This document shows, piece by piece, positions 1 through 11,700 of a stretch of 64,000 nt of DNA. The notes under the pieces were generated by a model that saw only the letters and a list, made by a program, of their open reading frames with translations, searched no databases and was not told where the DNA came from. Source of the DNA: Flavobacteriaceae bacterium (lineage in GTDB: Bacteria > Bacteroidota > Bacteroidia > Flavobacteriales > Flavobacteriaceae). The stretch spans positions 58,470-122,469 of the forward strand of contig CANHRI010000001.1 in NCBI GenBank assembly GCA_947463515.1, given 5' to 3'. Numbering within the stretch: position 1 is the stretch's first letter; each line of letters starts with the position of its first letter. Position numbers and translations under genes: made by a program.

Positions 1-336
1 GCCGCAGGATTTCATTGCCAGACCTTAGCGAAAGGAGAAAATCCGATTTACGCCCTCCGCACAGGTCCAAACACCATCCCCATTATTGGATTTTCAAAAC
101 GGTACGAGCACCCGTTCAATCCCCAAACTGGATTTATCGCTTTAATGACCTGTTCGAGTGCCGACGAAGGCTGTCCTATTGTTCTTGGAGCGAAAGCCCG
201 TTTTCCACTTCGTTACATCGATCCGAAACACGCAGACGGAACGCCAGATCAAGCAGCAGTGTATGCCGAGCGATGCCGACAAATTGCCACTGAAATGATG
301 TATGTGATGAGTCAAATTCAAACCCCTATAAAATGA
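1..336 (+). CDS. Low-MW phosphatase / arsenate-reductase-like protein, 5' truncated by window edge
   Basis: Frame +1 is open from base 1 ([19 protein letters not shown]...[31 protein letters not shown]) to the TGA at 334-336; overlaps the start of acr3. Confidence 0.7.
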   Translation, partial: AAGFHCQTLAKGENPIYALRTGPNTIPIIGFSKRYEHPFNPQTGFIALMTCSSADEGCPIVLGAKARFPLRYIDPKHADGTPDQAAVYAERCRQIATEMMYVMSQIQTPIK

Positions 337-1397
337 GTGCCCAAGATTGTAACCCAGTCGTCAACCGAAAACGATTATCATTTTTAGACCGTTACCTGAC
401 GCTTTGGATTTTTTTAGCCATGGCTTTAGGGGTGAGTTTGGGTCATTTTTACCCCTCCGTGAGTGAAGACATTCAAAACTTATCCCATGGCACAACAAAC
501 ATTCCTTTGGCTATTGGATTGATTCTCATGATGTATCCTCCATTGGCTAAAGTAAATTACAGTAAAATGAGACCCGTTTTTAGAAATACCAAAGTACTTT
601 CGGCTTCCTTAATTCTGAATTGGATTGTTGGCCCTGTCCTAATGTTTGCTTTGGCGTTACTATTGCTGCCGGATTATCCAGAATACCGTAATGGCTTGAT
701 ATTAATTGGCTTAGCGCGATGCATTGCAATGGTAGTTGTTTGGAATGATTTGGCCGAAGGAGACCGCGAGTACGGCGCCGGACTCATTGCATTGAACAGT
801 ATTTTTCAAGTACTTTTTTACAGCGTCTATGCGTATCTTTTTTTGGGCGTTTTACCACCTTATTTTGGATTACCAGGGATTGAAGTAGATTTATCAATTG
901 GTGTCATCGCAGAAAGTGTGGGTATTTATTTAGGAATTCCTTTTTTGCTTGGCATAACCTCACGCTATTTCCTTATTCATCAAAAAGGGGAAGCTTGGTT
1001 TCAAGAACGGTTTGTTCCTTTTATATCGCCCTTTACCTTAATCGCTTTGTTGGCAACGATTGTATTGATGTTTAGTTTAAAAGGGCAACTCATTCTTGAA
1101 ATCCCATGGGATGTTGTGCGTATTGCACTACCATTGGTGCTGTATTTCGGAATCATGTTTGTGCTTAGTTTTATCTTGGGCCGCTATTTTGGAGCCAACT
1201 ATGCCCAATCGACAGCGGTGGCTTTCACGGCAACAGGAAATAATTTTGAATTGGCGATTGCGGTTGCCATTGGCGTATTTGGATTACACAGTGGTGAAGC
1301 CTTTGCGGGTGTCATCGGACCTTTGGTTGAAGTCCCCGCCCTCATAGCCTTAGTCCAACTAGCCTTTTGGTTTCGAAAAAAAGGAGCAACAACCTAA
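333..1397 (+). CDS. acr3: ACR3-family arsenite efflux transporter
   Basis: 354-aa multi-TM protein with Acr3-like segments ([56 protein letters not shown]). Confidence 0.93.
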   Translation: MSAQDCNPVVNRKRLSFLDRYLTLWIFLAMALGVSLGHFYPSVSEDIQNLSHGTTNIPLAIGLILMMYPPLAKVNYSKMRPVFRNTKVLSASLILNWIVGPVLMFALALLLLPDYPEYRNGLILIGLARCIAMVVVWNDLAEGDREYGAGLIALNSIFQVLFYSVYAYLFLGVLPPYFGLPGIEVDLSIGVIAESVGIYLGIPFLLGITSRYFLIHQKGEAWFQERFVPFISPFTLIALLATIVLMFSLKGQLILEIPWDVVRIALPLVLYFGIMFVLSFILGRYFGANYAQSTAVAFTATGNNFELAIAVAIGVFGLHSGEAFAGVIGPLVEVPALIALVQLAFWFRKKGATT

Positions 1398-1439
1398 TAC
1401 TAAGGATTGCTATATTTGTCTACTTAAAACTAAATTCCC

Positions 1440-1823
1440 GTGACCGACTTACAAACCCAAGAGGATATTTATGTAATTGTAGATGCATTTTATAAAAAAT
1501 TATTTGCCGACGCGCGAATCAATTATATTTTCACCGAAGTGATTCCCGTACATGAAAAACTAGAAGAACATTTACAAATATTAGTACGCTTTTGGTCGCA
1601 AGCCTTACTTGGCACAGGGGGTTATTTCAATAATCTCACACAAATTCACATGGAAGTTGATACCCTTTCGGCCTTGACCAAGGAACATTTTGACATTTGG
1701 TTAAACCATTTTGAAGCGGCTATTAATGATAATTTTGAAGGATTCAATTGTGAACGTATGAAAAATATGGCACACAATTTATCGACGATAATGCAGATAA
1801 AAATCAAACAAAAAAGAGGGTAG
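1440..1823 (+). CDS. Group III truncated hemoglobin
   Basis: 127 aa, GTG start; globin-like FYKKLFADARINYIFTEV...LLGTGGYFNN...HFDIWLNHFEAAI. Confidence 0.85.
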   Translation: MTDLQTQEDIYVIVDAFYKKLFADARINYIFTEVIPVHEKLEEHLQILVRFWSQALLGTGGYFNNLTQIHMEVDTLSALTKEHFDIWLNHFEAAINDNFEGFNCERMKNMAHNLSTIMQIKIKQKRG

Positions 1824-1848
1824 CCTAAACAGCCACCCTCTTTTTTTT
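1815..1848 (+). terminator. Rho-independent terminator (probably bidirectional)
   Basis: AGAGGGTaGCctaaacaGCcACCCTCTTTTTTTT overlapping the globin stop codon. Confidence 0.75.
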
Positions 1849-1866
1849 ATAATTATACTTTACAGT

Positions 1867-4167
1867 TTACTTTTTTACAAAAGGACGCACCACCGATTGC
1901 GTATCGTCGCTTAAACGAATCCAATACGTACCTTGGGGTAAGTTGGACACATCAAGCGAGGCCGCCGTTAACACTCCTTGTTGTACCGTTTGTCCTAATG
2001 CATTGACAATAGTATACGTGTTAAAATCTACAGGAGATGTCCATGTTAACTCGGTTTGCACTGGATTGGGATACAAACGCAAATCAGCAAGAGCTACTTC
2101 AGAAACATTCAAGGCATTATTATAAACACAGACGACAAAGTTGGCTGCAGTAGTTAGAGTTGCATTGACATTAAACACGCGAATCAAATAGGTTGTACCT
2201 ACTGTCAGATTGGTTAGGTTTACAATCTCAGTAGCACTTGTTCCTGCTTGACTCATACAGTTAATTACCGTACCGGAACAAGAGGCTTCATACACTTGAA
2301 ACCCGTGATTCACGCCATTGCCTCCTGACAATTGAACCGTCATTGTCGACAGTGGTGCCACAAACGAATACCACACATCTTGAGATGCTACTGCCGCACA
2401 GGTGGGTGCCGGCGCATCAATCGTAGTTCCAGCAAAGGATACTACTGGACCGTTACAAGCATTAGAAGGCGTAATCGATGTCGCATTGGCACATGCATCG
2501 TTGGACGGTTGAGGGAAACTTTGCACACAAATGGTAAATCCGTTGGTGATTACTCCGCTAGTCGCTGAAGCCACTCGAATAAAATATACGGTACCTGGAA
2601 CAAAATTATTGTTCAAATAGATTTCTGAAGCTCCATTCCCCCCTGTATTGATACAAGCTATGGCAGTTCCTGTACAACTTCCTTCAAATAATTCTAACAC
2701 TATATTGAAATTGTTGACTGGGTTAACTGTAATGCTGGTGGTAGCATTGGTGGCGGTAAATTGATACCAAACGTCTTGCGTAGAAGCGGTCACACAACTC
2801 GGTATTGTTCCAGAAGCCGTAGCTCCGTTAAATGTACCCGAAGTCAACACACACGAAGTTCCCGCAGTAAGTACTTGTGCTGAAGCACACGCATCATTAT
2901 TCGGTTGGGGATAATTTTAAACACAAATCACAAAGTTTAATGTAGTCAATGCAGCCGCGGTATTCAGAACCCTAACAAAATAAGTGGTTCCCACTACAAA
3001 ATTGGTATTCACATAAAACTCAGCCACACTCGTTCCGGACTGATTTTGACAAGCCACTAAAGTTCCTGTACACGATTCGGCGTAAATCTCAAAAGCAACA
3101 TTAAGGTTTGTATTGGGTCCAACGGAAACACTCATCGTAGGCGCTGTCGCAGTGAACTGGAACCACAAATCTTGCCCTGCGTTGGGCGCACAATTCGGTA
3201 CTCCACCGTTTAAGGTACTTCCAGCAAAAGTGGCTGAAGTTGCAACACAAGTTTCAGCGGGAGTTAACACCAAGGCATTGGCACACGTATTATTTGCGGG
3301 TGTGGGATAATTTTGAACACAAATGGTAAACGAGTTCGTAGCCAAGCCTATACTCGCATTCAAAACGCGCACAAAATAGGTATTCCCCACAACAAAATTG
3401 TTATTGAAATAGAATTCGGTCGAACCTACTCCAAACTGACCGATACAAGCTACTGAGGTTCCTGTGCAGCTGCCATCCAATACATCAAAAGCCACATTGA
3501 CATTGCCATTGGGAACTACCGTTACACTCATGGTTGGGTCGGTAGCCACAAAGCGGTACCACACATCTTGGGAGGCTGAGCTAGCACAAGTCGGAGCCGT
3601 TGTGCTACGACTTGATCCGCTGAACGTTCCCGAAGTGGCATTACAGGTTAAAGTAGGGGTTAGCGTTACCGCATTGGCGCATTCGTCGTTGGCGGGTGTG
3701 GGATAATTTTGAACACAAATGGTAAACGAGTTCGTAGCCAAGCCTGTACTCGCATTCAACACGCGCACAAAATAGGTATTCCCCACAACAAAATTGTTAT
3801 TGAAATAGAATTCGGTCGAACCCACTCCAAACTGACCGATACAAGCTACTGAGATTCCTGTACAGCTGCCATCCAATACATCAAAAGCAACATTGAGACC
3901 CGAAGCTGGGGCAACAGTAATGCTCATCGTAGCTTGTGTAGCGGTAAAACGATACCATACATCTTGTGAAGCTGAGGATGCACAAGCAGGTTGGGGCGAA
4001 GTACGGGTAGCGCCGTTAAACGAACCTGAAACGGCATTACACGTGTTAGCAGGCGTAAGTTCGATTGCGTTGGCACATTCATCGTTTTGTGACCAACCGC
4101 TTAGGATTCCCATAAAGAGGACAAAAAATAAGCGTAAAGTTCTTCCCATTTTTTCAATTTTTGACAA
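1867..4167 (-). pseudogene. T9SS type A sorting-domain repeat protein split by one in-frame TAA
   Basis: ORFs 2917..4167 and 1867..2850 are in the same frame. Bases 2851-2916 translate as NYPQPNNDACASAQVLTAGTSCV, continuing the repeat domain. The C-terminus (LRLYPNPVQTELTW...GTYWIRLSDD) is a Por secretion tail. Confidence 0.85.
3296..3900 (-). repeat. Tandem domain repeat, 396-bp period, near-identical adjacent units
   Basis: The block starting gcgggtgtgggataattttgaacacaaatggtaaacgagttcgtagccaag occurs at about 3296 and 3692 with few differences over about 200 bp. Confidence 0.85.
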
Positions 4168-4324
4168 AAATAATGCATCTCTAACAGATTTAAGCCCCTG
4201 ATTTTAGGTAAAATGTTAATAGGGGGCATAAAAAATTTTAATTTAATAATTTTATAAAGAAAGGGTAACATCTTTAAGCACAACTCCATTTCATTTCGTA
4301 TTTTCGAGTTTAAAAATTAAGAGT

Positions 4325-5383
4325 ATGTCAATAAAGATTACGGGGTCAGGATGTTACATCCCAACAGAAACAGTGACCAACTTGGACTTCGCCCGCCACC
4401 AATTTCTCAACGAAGACGGAACGCCTTTTCCCTACTCAAATGAAGTCGTTGCTGAGAAATTTTTGGAAATAACTGGAATTCAAGAACGCCGTTATGTTTC
4501 AAATGATTTATTGACTTCAGACATCGCGACTATTGCCGCCCAACGCGCAATTTCCGATGCAAGAATAGACCCCGAAACACTGGATTATATCATTTTTGCG
4601 CACAATTTTGGTAACGTCAAAAAAGGCGCAATACAAACCGACATTCTACCTAGTTTGGCTACGCGTGTGAAATATGATTTAAAAATCCAAAATCCAAAAT
4701 GTGTGGCCTATGATATTCTCTTTGGTTGCCCCGGTTGGATAGAAGGAGTCATTCAAGCCTATGCGTTTATAAGAGCGGGTATGGCCAAAAAATGTTTGGT
4801 GATTGGAGCGGAAACCTTATCCCGTGTGGTCGACATTCATGATCGGGATTCAATGATTTATTCCGATGGTGCGGGTGCCACAATTATTGAAGAAACCCAG
4901 GCTCCTGGGGGAATCCTAGCGCATGAAACCGCTACGTTTGCCAGTGAAGAAGCCTATTATTTGTTCTTTGGGAATTCGTTCAATACCAACCACGACCCCG
5001 ATGTTCGCTATATCAAAATGTACGGCCGTAAGATTTATGAATTTGCCTTGAGCAATGTTCCCAAAGCGATGGCCGCTTGTTTGGAAAAAAGTGGAATGGA
5101 TATCTCGCAAGTCAAAAAAGTTTTAATCCATCAAGCCAATGAAAAAATGGATGAAGCCATTATTCATCGTTTTTTTAAACTATACAAACAATTACCCCCT
5201 GAGGGTGTCATGCCCATGAGCATTCATAAATTGGGCAATAGCAGTGTCGCAACAGTTCCTACCCTATATGATTTATTGATCAAAGGACAAATTGAAAATC
5301 AAGAATTACATCCTGGCGATGTGGTGATTTTTGCTTCAGTTGGAGCAGGCATGAATATCAATGCAATCATTTATCAATTGTAA
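4325..5383 (+). CDS. 3-oxoacyl-ACP synthase III (FabH-like)
   Basis: 352 aa; GSGCYIPTETVTN, FGCPGWIEGVIQAY, IHQANEKMDEAI, HKLGNSSVATVPTLYDLL, GAGMNINAI. Confidence 0.9.
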   Translation: MSIKITGSGCYIPTETVTNLDFARHQFLNEDGTPFPYSNEVVAEKFLEITGIQERRYVSNDLLTSDIATIAAQRAISDARIDPETLDYIIFAHNFGNVKKGAIQTDILPSLATRVKYDLKIQNPKCVAYDILFGCPGWIEGVIQAYAFIRAGMAKKCLVIGAETLSRVVDIHDRDSMIYSDGAGATIIEETQAPGGILAHETATFASEEAYYLFFGNSFNTNHDPDVRYIKMYGRKIYEFALSNVPKAMAACLEKSGMDISQVKKVLIHQANEKMDEAIIHRFFKLYKQLPPEGVMPMSIHKLGNSSVATVPTLYDLLIKGQIENQELHPGDVVIFASVGAGMNINAIIYQL

Positions 5384-5663
5384 ATCGCAGTTTGAATTCA
5401 ATATAATCCAATTGAAATAAGGATTGAACAAAAAAATAGTACTGTTGACTTCTTGTAGACTCAAGTTTTTGTAGAACAAGGATTCCGTTTTTAAATTAAC
5501 TAAAGATTGCTTTTTCTCTTCTCGAACTATACATGAAAATATAGGTTTTGCTAGAATATATGCAACGTAAATCGGATTTCGAAATAAAAGTTTTTCCAAT
5601 CCAACATCATGAATTTATTTTTAATTTTGTCACGCTTCGTCCTATTGCGAGAAGCCCTTTGGT

Positions 5664-6191
5664 ATGTACGAGAAAACCTATCCCTCCAAACGATTTCGAA
5701 TCACATTGGAATTTTTAAAAAAACACATTGCTACTACGGAAAGCGTTTTTGATTTGGGCGTCCCCAATCCTTTTTCCAAAATCATGGAGGAGAATGGCTA
5801 TACGGTTCTAAATACCACGGGGGAAGATATCGATTTGGATCAAACGGCCTTGCAACAAGCGGATTACTCGGTGTTTACTGCTTTTGAAATCTTTGAACAT
5901 TTACTCAATCCCTTTACGGTGTTGCAACAAGTGAAAGCCGACAAAGTCCTCATTTCAATACCGCTGCGACTATGGTTTTCGCCCGCCTACCGAAGTAGAA
6001 CCGACGCTTGGGACCGGCATTACCATGAATTTGAAGATTGGCAATTGGACTGGTTGCTGGAAAAAGCGGGATTCACCATTGTCGATCGCGTAAAATTTAC
6101 CCATCCCGTAAAAAAAATCGGAATTCGTCCGTTCTTCCGTTGGTTTACGCCACGGTATTATTTGGTTTACGCCGAACGAAAAACGTTTTAA
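5664..6191 (+). CDS. Class I SAM-dependent methyltransferase
   Basis: 175 aa with FDLGVPNPFSKIMEENGY, FTAFEIFEHLLNPF, DRHYHEFEDWQLDWLLEKAGF. Confidence 0.75.
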   Translation: MYEKTYPSKRFRITLEFLKKHIATTESVFDLGVPNPFSKIMEENGYTVLNTTGEDIDLDQTALQQADYSVFTAFEIFEHLLNPFTVLQQVKADKVLISIPLRLWFSPAYRSRTDAWDRHYHEFEDWQLDWLLEKAGFTIVDRVKFTHPVKKIGIRPFFRWFTPRYYLVYAERKTF

Positions 6192-6200
6192 TCTCCAGTT

Positions 6201-7064
6201 ATGTTGCGATTCGCGATCATTATTCCAACCTACAATGAAGAAGCGTTTATCGAACAAACGTTGGCTTCTTTGGTCGCTCAAACGCATATGCCCGAGCAAA
6301 TTATCGTGGTCAATGACGGCTCAACCGATAACACTACCGCCATTGTTGAATCGTTTGCCGCTCGTCATTCCCAAATTCAATTGGTGCATAAATCGTCGGA
6401 AGCCATTCATCTTCCTGGCAGTAAGGTCATTCAAGCATTTCAGGCAGGTGAAAAAACGCTGACTATTCCTTATGATGTGATCGCTAAATTTGATGCCGAT
6501 TTAATTTTTCCTCCCGATTATATCGCTACACTAAATGCCCATTTTGAAGCCGATTCCCGTGTGGGAATGGTAGGTGGATTTTGTTATATCGAAAAAAATG
6601 GGACATGGATTCTCGAAAACTTAACCGACAAAGATCACATCCGTGGAGCTCTGAAAGCCTACCGGAGAGAAGCGTTTAAAGCGATAGGTGGATTGCGGCC
6701 TCAAATGGGTTGGGATACGGTTGACGAATTGTTGTGTCTCTTTTACGATTGGAAAATTGTCACCGACAAACGATTACACGTAAAACACTTAAAACCTACG
6801 GGGGCCAGCTATAATCAAGCCGCACGCTTCAAACAAGGAGAAGCTTTTTACACCTTAGGCTATGGATTTTGGATTACCGCCATTGCTGCTTTAAAACTCG
6901 CCCAACGCAAACAAAAACCTTTACTTTTTTGGGATTATCTTCGCGGCTACTGGAAAGCCCAAAAAGCACAAAAGCCGATGTTGGTTACCCCCGAACAAGC
7001 CCGCTTTATACGACGCTACCGTTGGCAAAAAATGCGATCAAAATTGCACGGCTTTTGGCGTTAG
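6201..7064 (+). CDS. Glycosyltransferase family 2
   Basis: IIIPTYNEEAFIEQTLASLVAQTHMPEQIIVVNDGSTDNT...KFDADLIFPPDY. Confidence 0.92.
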   Translation: MLRFAIIIPTYNEEAFIEQTLASLVAQTHMPEQIIVVNDGSTDNTTAIVESFAARHSQIQLVHKSSEAIHLPGSKVIQAFQAGEKTLTIPYDVIAKFDADLIFPPDYIATLNAHFEADSRVGMVGGFCYIEKNGTWILENLTDKDHIRGALKAYRREAFKAIGGLRPQMGWDTVDELLCLFYDWKIVTDKRLHVKHLKPTGASYNQAARFKQGEAFYTLGYGFWITAIAALKLAQRKQKPLLFWDYLRGYWKAQKAQKPMLVTPEQARFIRRYRWQKMRSKLHGFWR

Positions 7065-7181
7065 AAATCATAATTGCTTGTTTAATATTGTATTTTTAAA
7101 ACGATAGTATAACGATTAATTGGGGTCTCTTTTTTGCCTATTTTTCTGCCAAGGATATCAAAATCCACCACCCGCTGTATC

Positions 7182-7211
7182 TTGGTCTTTCAAAAAATAA
7201 GCGTACTTTTG
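7182..7211 (+). promoter_or_regulatory. Bacteroidota-type promoter upstream of mlaE
   Basis: TTG (7182-7184), 19-nt spacer, TACTTTTG (7204-7211) matching TTG-N17-23-TAnnTTTG; CDS begins at 7233. Confidence 0.6.
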
Positions 7212-7232
7212 TGCCAATCATAACCCAAACGG

Positions 7233-7973
7233 ATGCTCCGCTATCTCTCACAAATTGGACAATATTTCTTGATGATCAAGGAAGTATTTTCAAAGCCTAC
7301 CAAATGGTCGGTGATGCGCGGTTTGCTGTTCAAGGAAATCGATGATTTGATTATCGACTCTTTAGGGATTGTCTGTTTTATTTCGTTTTTCGTTGGAGGT
7401 GTTGTTTCCATCCAAACGGCATTGAACTTAACCAATCCGTTGATTCCAAAATTTTTGATCGGATTTGCAACCCGTCAATCGGTGATTCTCGAATTTGCCC
7501 CTACTTTTATTTCCATCATTATGGCAGGTAAAATGGGTTCGTTTATCACATCCAGTATCGGAACCATGCGGGTTACCGAACAAATTGATGCTTTAGAGGT
7601 AATGGGTGTGAATTCGCTCAACTATTTGGTATTCCCAAAAATGATGGCACTACTGCTCTACCCTTTTGTCATCGGAATCGCAATGTTTTTAGGGGTTTTA
7701 GGCGGCTGGATGGGTGGCGTTTACGGTGGATTTACGAGTAGCGCACAATTTATTCAAGGGATACAAACCGAGTTTATTCCGTTTCACATTACCTATGCCT
7801 TTATCAAAACCTTTATGTTTGCCTTATTATTGGCCACCATTCCTTCATTTCATGGATATTACATGAAAGGAGGCGCCTTAGAAGTAGGAAAAGCAAGTAC
7901 GGTTTCCTTTGTGTGGACCTCCGTTGTCATTATTTTGACCAACTATATACTAACCCAATTACTTTTGGCATGA
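7233..7973 (+). CDS. mlaE: ABC transporter permease, MlaE family
   Basis: 246 aa; IVCFISFFVGGVVSIQTALN...GKMGSFITSSIGTMRVTEQIDALEVMGVN is typical of MlaE. Confidence 0.92.
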   Translation: MLRYLSQIGQYFLMIKEVFSKPTKWSVMRGLLFKEIDDLIIDSLGIVCFISFFVGGVVSIQTALNLTNPLIPKFLIGFATRQSVILEFAPTFISIIMAGKMGSFITSSIGTMRVTEQIDALEVMGVNSLNYLVFPKMMALLLYPFVIGIAMFLGVLGGWMGGVYGGFTSSAQFIQGIQTEFIPFHITYAFIKTFMFALLLATIPSFHGYYMKGGALEVGKASTVSFVWTSVVIILTNYILTQLLLA

Positions 7974-8737
7974 TTGAAGTTAAAGACATCGAGAAATCAT
8001 TCGGAAGCGCCAATGTGTTAAAAGGGATTACCACTTCATTTGAAACGGGTAAAACCAATTTAATTATTGGGCAAAGTGGATCGGGCAAAACGGTGTTATT
8101 GAAGTCCTTATTGGGCATTCATCAACCCGACCATGGCACTATTTCTTTTGACGGACGCATTCTTTCCAACATGGATGCAGATGAACGTCGGTCGCTGCGA
8201 ACCGAAATTGGGATGGTTTTTCAAGGGAGCGCGTTATTTGACAGCATGACCGTTGAAGAAAATGTGGCTTTTCCGCTGAAAATGTTTACCAACAAAACGC
8301 CTGCTGAAATTAAAGAACGGGTTGATTTTGTAATCGACCGGGTGAATCTAGTCAACGCTCATCATAAAAAACCTTCGGAGTTATCGGGGGGAATGCAAAA
8401 GCGAGTAGCCATCGCTCGTGCGATTGTGAATAATCCACGGTATTTGTTTTGTGACGAACCCAATTCGGGACTTGATCCGAAGACCTCTATCGTAATTGAC
8501 AATTTAATTCATGAAATTACGGTCGAATACAATATCACCACAGTTGTGAATACCCACGATATGAATTCGGTAATGGAAATTGGAGAAAAAATTGTCTTTC
8601 TTAAAGAGGGAATTTTAGCTTGGGAAGGCTCTAAAAATGAGATATTTAAAACCGATAACGAAGCTGTAACCGATTTTGTATACTCTTCCAATTTGTTTAA
8701 AAAAATTCGCAAAGCACAAAATCGCGAAAACAATTAA
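7970..8737 (+). CDS. mlaF: ABC transporter ATP-binding protein, MlaF type
   Basis: ATG at 7970 overlaps the mlaE stop (ATGA). Walker A GQSGSGKT, signature ELSGGMQKRVAIARA. Confidence 0.92.
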   Translation: MIEVKDIEKSFGSANVLKGITTSFETGKTNLIIGQSGSGKTVLLKSLLGIHQPDHGTISFDGRILSNMDADERRSLRTEIGMVFQGSALFDSMTVEENVAFPLKMFTNKTPAEIKERVDFVIDRVNLVNAHHKKPSELSGGMQKRVAIARAIVNNPRYLFCDEPNSGLDPKTSIVIDNLIHEITVEYNITTVVNTHDMNSVMEIGEKIVFLKEGILAWEGSKNEIFKTDNEAVTDFVYSSNLFKKIRKAQNRENN

Positions 8738-11700
8738 CGACCCGAGGTGAGTAATACCCAACCTTGTTTCTCATTTCCATTGCGTAAAAACACAAAGTAG
8801 TAATACACCCCATCCGGTAAGTGTCCACCGTTTTCATTTTGTCCACGCCAACTGTTGATGTAATTTCGCTCTGCATACACGCGCCGTCCCCAGCGGTTAT
8901 ACACTTCAAATCGATCGACGTCCAATCCAGTTAAATTAAAACTGTCGTTATTCCCATCATCGTTGGGCGTAATCACATTGGGAAAAGCACAAAAAGTATT
9001 AAGTATTTCAAGAGAAACGGAAGTGGTACAAAGGCCATTTAAAGTTACCGAAGCCGTATAGGTTCCCGCGGATTGTCCCGTTAAATCAACCGTTGAAGTA
9101 TTCGCTTGAAATCCGCTAGGCCCCGACCAAGCTAAGGTGGCATTGTCCAAATTAGAAGGCGATTGCGGAACCATTTCAAGGTGTACAGACCCATTCACAC
9201 AAGTAGACACTATCGTAAACTCTGGCAAAGGAGTTACCTCAACGGTTGTCGTGGCTGTCGCTACACACGTATTGCGTTGTACCGTCAATTCGTAGGTTCC
9301 TGCCGCATCGGGAGACGCTGCAAATGGGGGCGGATTGGCACTCGTTGCGGTAAATCCATTGGGACCAACCCAAAGGTAAGAAGCACCAGGGATGTTTGGA
9401 GCTGTGAGTTCCAATTGACTTCCCGCACACAAGGCAAGGTCAGCAGTTATATTGAGCTCTGGAAGGGGTTCGAAAAAATTCACAACTACTGTTGCCATAT
9501 CAAAGGAATTACACAATCCGTCCACCCGATATTCAAAAGTATACGACCCAAAAGGCAATCCTTGCGTTGACCAAACCGATCCATTGAGTCCACCACTACC
9601 GGTAATATCGGTCCAAATTCCAAACGGTTGATAATTTCCAGACAATACGGTAAATAAATCGAGTGTTACCGTGGGCGAACACAAGGAAACTACCCCATCA
9701 TCGCCTGCAAAAGGGAGTGTCGTGGGCGGAATTACATATTGCAATACTTGATCGGGACACCCTGATCCGGCAAAAGCATAGGTGATCCGCACAAAATAGG
9801 TTCCTGCATGCACCGCATTAAAAAATGGATTAAAAGGAAGAACAGCAGTGGTGCTTAAAATTTGATTTGGATTATTGGCATTCCACCATTGGTATGTAAA
9901 AAGTGCATTATCATCGACCGCCAATTGTCCAAATTGCCCTTCGCACAAATTATTGGCGGTAATGGCAGGCGGATTCAATGACCCGAGGTTGACCAATCGA
10001 TTCACAATATTTCCACATTCGTCTTGCACTCTAAAGTTATATACGCCGGGCTGTAACCCTGTAAAAATATTGGAAGTCCCATTAACCAAAGTAAACGGTT
10101 GTCCATTAAATGAGGTAATTGAATAGTAAAGCGGTGCGGCACCTTGCGCAACAATTACTACACGAGGGGTATCGGCACAGGGAACATTATAAGCATTGAT
10201 GATTTGTAAATCGCCTAAAAAAGTGGCTTCTTCCAAAGTCGTTTCACAGGTTATCAAATTGGAACCTCCATTGTTAAAATAATAAAACACCTGAACGACA
10301 CGAAATTGCCCTGTGAAACCAAAATTGTAATTCATCCCCTGATATAATGGAATTCCGTTCAACGGATTAGGAATAGCGCCGTTTACTTGAGGAAAACCTG
10401 AACTTGGATGTGTCCATTGATTCAATGTTGGATTCCATTTTTGCAAATAAAAGACGTGATTGGATAAATTATTGTCTGTAAAAAACAAGCGTACATCAAA
10501 AGATCCGCAACGAGGTATAAATGAAATATCACGTTGTACAATCTGATACCCAACCACATTATATTCTTCGGTAAGTTGAATACCACATTCATCTTCGGTA
10601 ACAATCGTATACGTTCCCGGAGGTAATCCATTTAAGTAAAGACGTCCATTGGCAATTTGGGCCGTTACATTGAATGGCAAAGCATGAGGAAAACTTGAAG
10701 GAGCTGAGATTATTTGTGCAGCCACCAAATCGCCATTCAACGAGCGCAATGCAATAGAACTCATTCCAAAACCACACCCCGTTAATTCTTGTTTTACCAA
10801 AGGCAAGTTATTTAAAACGGGAATAATAGTGGTGGTTCGAACATAAATACGACCACACACATCTGTAATTGTAAAAGTGTAAGTCCCTACTGGCAAATTT
10901 GGAACTAAGGCATATACGCCACTCGCCACTATAAAACTACTGCAATCATAAGGCAAAGCCAATGGAAAATTAGCCGGTGCACTAGTCATGATAATCGATT
11001 GAAACTGAGAAAAGCGAATGCCAATTCCTATTGAACCCAAATTACCCTCACAACCGTTGGGATTCCCCGGAACTAATTGAACTTCCACCGGAGGTGCACT
11101 CACCGTTACTGTAATTTGAGACGTTATGCCACAACTATCAACCACCGTAATTTCATAATCACCTGGAGGTAATTCATCCTCAAAAACTCCGCCGAAAATG
11201 ACGCCTGAAGCATCCAAAGGAAGCTGCTGCGAATATTCCGGGGGTGCCTCTGTAAAGATAACCGACACTACTGGATCACCACTAATAGGCATTGACAACA
11301 CCCAAGAACACAACGAAGGCTGATACCCTAAATTATAATTCATAGGGGGGTCGCTCACCGTAAAAGAATACGTTAACGTTCGGTTACAGCTGTCTATTAA
11401 TACGAGAGTATAATTGCCATTAGGGATGGGACTCGTGGTTGTAGCCGCAAATGAAACCGTTGTATCATTGTAAGGCCCAGGATACATAGAACTCAACTGA
11501 GAAGGATTAAATCCTGGGGGAGCTTGGGTGAAATTTAAGGTATACGGTGGAAGAAACAAACAGGGATTGACCTGTAAAACGCGGAAACAATTATCCTTAA
11601 AACTGGATACAGAAACCGTGGGTTGCGAAATATAATTGATGGGGCCAAACGCACGGATATTACCACAGGCGTCGGTGATTACTACCGAATAGGTACTATT

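Noticed and set aside
5336-5599. 87-aa minus-strand ORF after the fabH-like gene
   Set aside because: AT-rich, overlaps the fabH-like 3' end, no family resemblance; not supported as coding.
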